Below are positions 6,260 to 6,539 of a DNA stretch of 6,539 nucleotides, one piece after another. Source of the stretch: Bacteroidia bacterium. GTDB taxonomy: Bacteria > Bacteroidota > Bacteroidia > Chitinophagales > Saprospiraceae. The position numbers were made by a program, and so were the translations under genes. Where the stretch lies: assembly GCA_030431945.1 (NCBI GenBank), contig JAUIIF010000263.1:1-6539 (forward strand), written 5' to 3'. The notes under the pieces are model-generated. The model made no database searches and was not told the origin of the DNA. It was given only the letters and a program-made list of their open reading frames with translations. Position 1 is the stretch's first letter. Every line of letters begins with the position of its first letter.

Positions 6260-6539
6260 ATGAAGAATTTTTACTCTCTGCTGCTCTGTGGGCTGCTGTT
6301 TTGTCTGGCCAACAGCCTGTCCGGACAGAACATTGGCCTTTCCCTGACTGACGTTGATGGTAATGTTGGTGAAACTGTTTGTGTCGATCTGGTCGGCACG
6401 AATTTCGAAGGTGTCGTCGGTATGCAATTCAGCATCACCTTTGATACTCTCGTTGTTCGTTTCGTTTCCGCAACGGGTAGTATTAACGGAAATAATGTTT
6501 CCTTCGGCTTTCAGACACGTCGGCCCAACCAGCTTCGCG
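6260..6539 (+). CDS. Second secreted cohesin-like protein, 3'-truncated by the window edge
   Basis: The ATG at 6260 opens a frame that stays open to the window end, giving 93 complete codons. Residues 1-22 are a signal peptide (MKNFYSLLLCGLLFCLANSL, then SG|QN). The mature part starts as a cohesin-like domain: IGLSLTDVDGNVGETVCVDLVG (25-46), then GVVGMQFSITFDTLVVRF (51-68). This matches in order and spacing the equivalent strand pair of the preceding protein (10 of 25 residues identical over residues 48-72 against 51-75), so the two are tandem paralogues. The remainder, including any T9SS domain, lies beyond the window. The close spacing (63 bases) suggests shared expression with the upstream gene. 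SPII lipidation is unlikely: the cysteines in the signal peptide (10 and 15) lie inside the hydrophobic core and not in a lipobox at its end. Confidence 0.87.
   Translation, partial: MKNFYSLLLCGLLFCLANSLSGQNIGLSLTDVDGNVGETVCVDLVGTNFEGVVGMQFSITFDTLVVRFVSATGSINGNNVSFGFQTRRPNQLR

Noticed and set aside
1..6539. CRISPR arrays, tRNA or rRNA genes, insertion sequences, phage or defence genes
   Set aside because: No regularly spaced direct repeats, RNA-gene-like sequence, transposase motifs or terminal inverted repeats were seen; the repetition in the giant gene is at protein level and diverged in DNA.

Overview
The window looks like the chromosome of a Bacteroidota bacterium, most likely of the Saprospiria (Lewinella-like). 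Three things support this: secreted proteins end in type IX secretion (T9SS) sorting domains, the main promoter candidate matches the Bacteroidota -7 box TAnnTTTG, and no start codon has an obvious Shine-Dalgarno sequence. The taxon is inferred from protein style and has not been tested by a search. All four genes lie on the + strand.

Layout: 1-522 is the 3' part of a uracil-DNA glycosylase superfamily gene. 523-691 is a leader region with a promoter candidate at 541-572 and a small hairpin. 692-5107 encodes a 1471-residue secreted multidomain protein. It has a signal peptide, about 1030 residues of cysteine-rich Ig/HYR-like repeats with a roughly 110-residue period, a carboxypeptidase-regulatory-like beta domain, a degenerate dockerin-like calcium-binding module, a divergent cohesin-like module and a T9SS C-terminal domain. 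A strong rho-independent terminator (5133-5173) follows, then a non-coding stretch with a dispersed-repeat-like sequence and another inverted repeat. 5405-6196 encodes a 263-residue secreted protein with a cohesin-like domain and a T9SS sorting domain. After a 63-base gap, a second cohesin-like secreted protein starts at 6260 and runs off the window.

The main point of interest is that a dockerin-bearing giant sits next to two small cohesin-like proteins, all with signal peptides and at least two with T9SS sorting domains. If the modules bind each other, this would be a non-cellulosomal cohesin-dockerin assembly on the surface of a Bacteroidota cell. Co-function is inferred from gene order and domain type. 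No catalytic domain is visible in the secreted proteins, so they look structural or adhesive rather than enzymatic.
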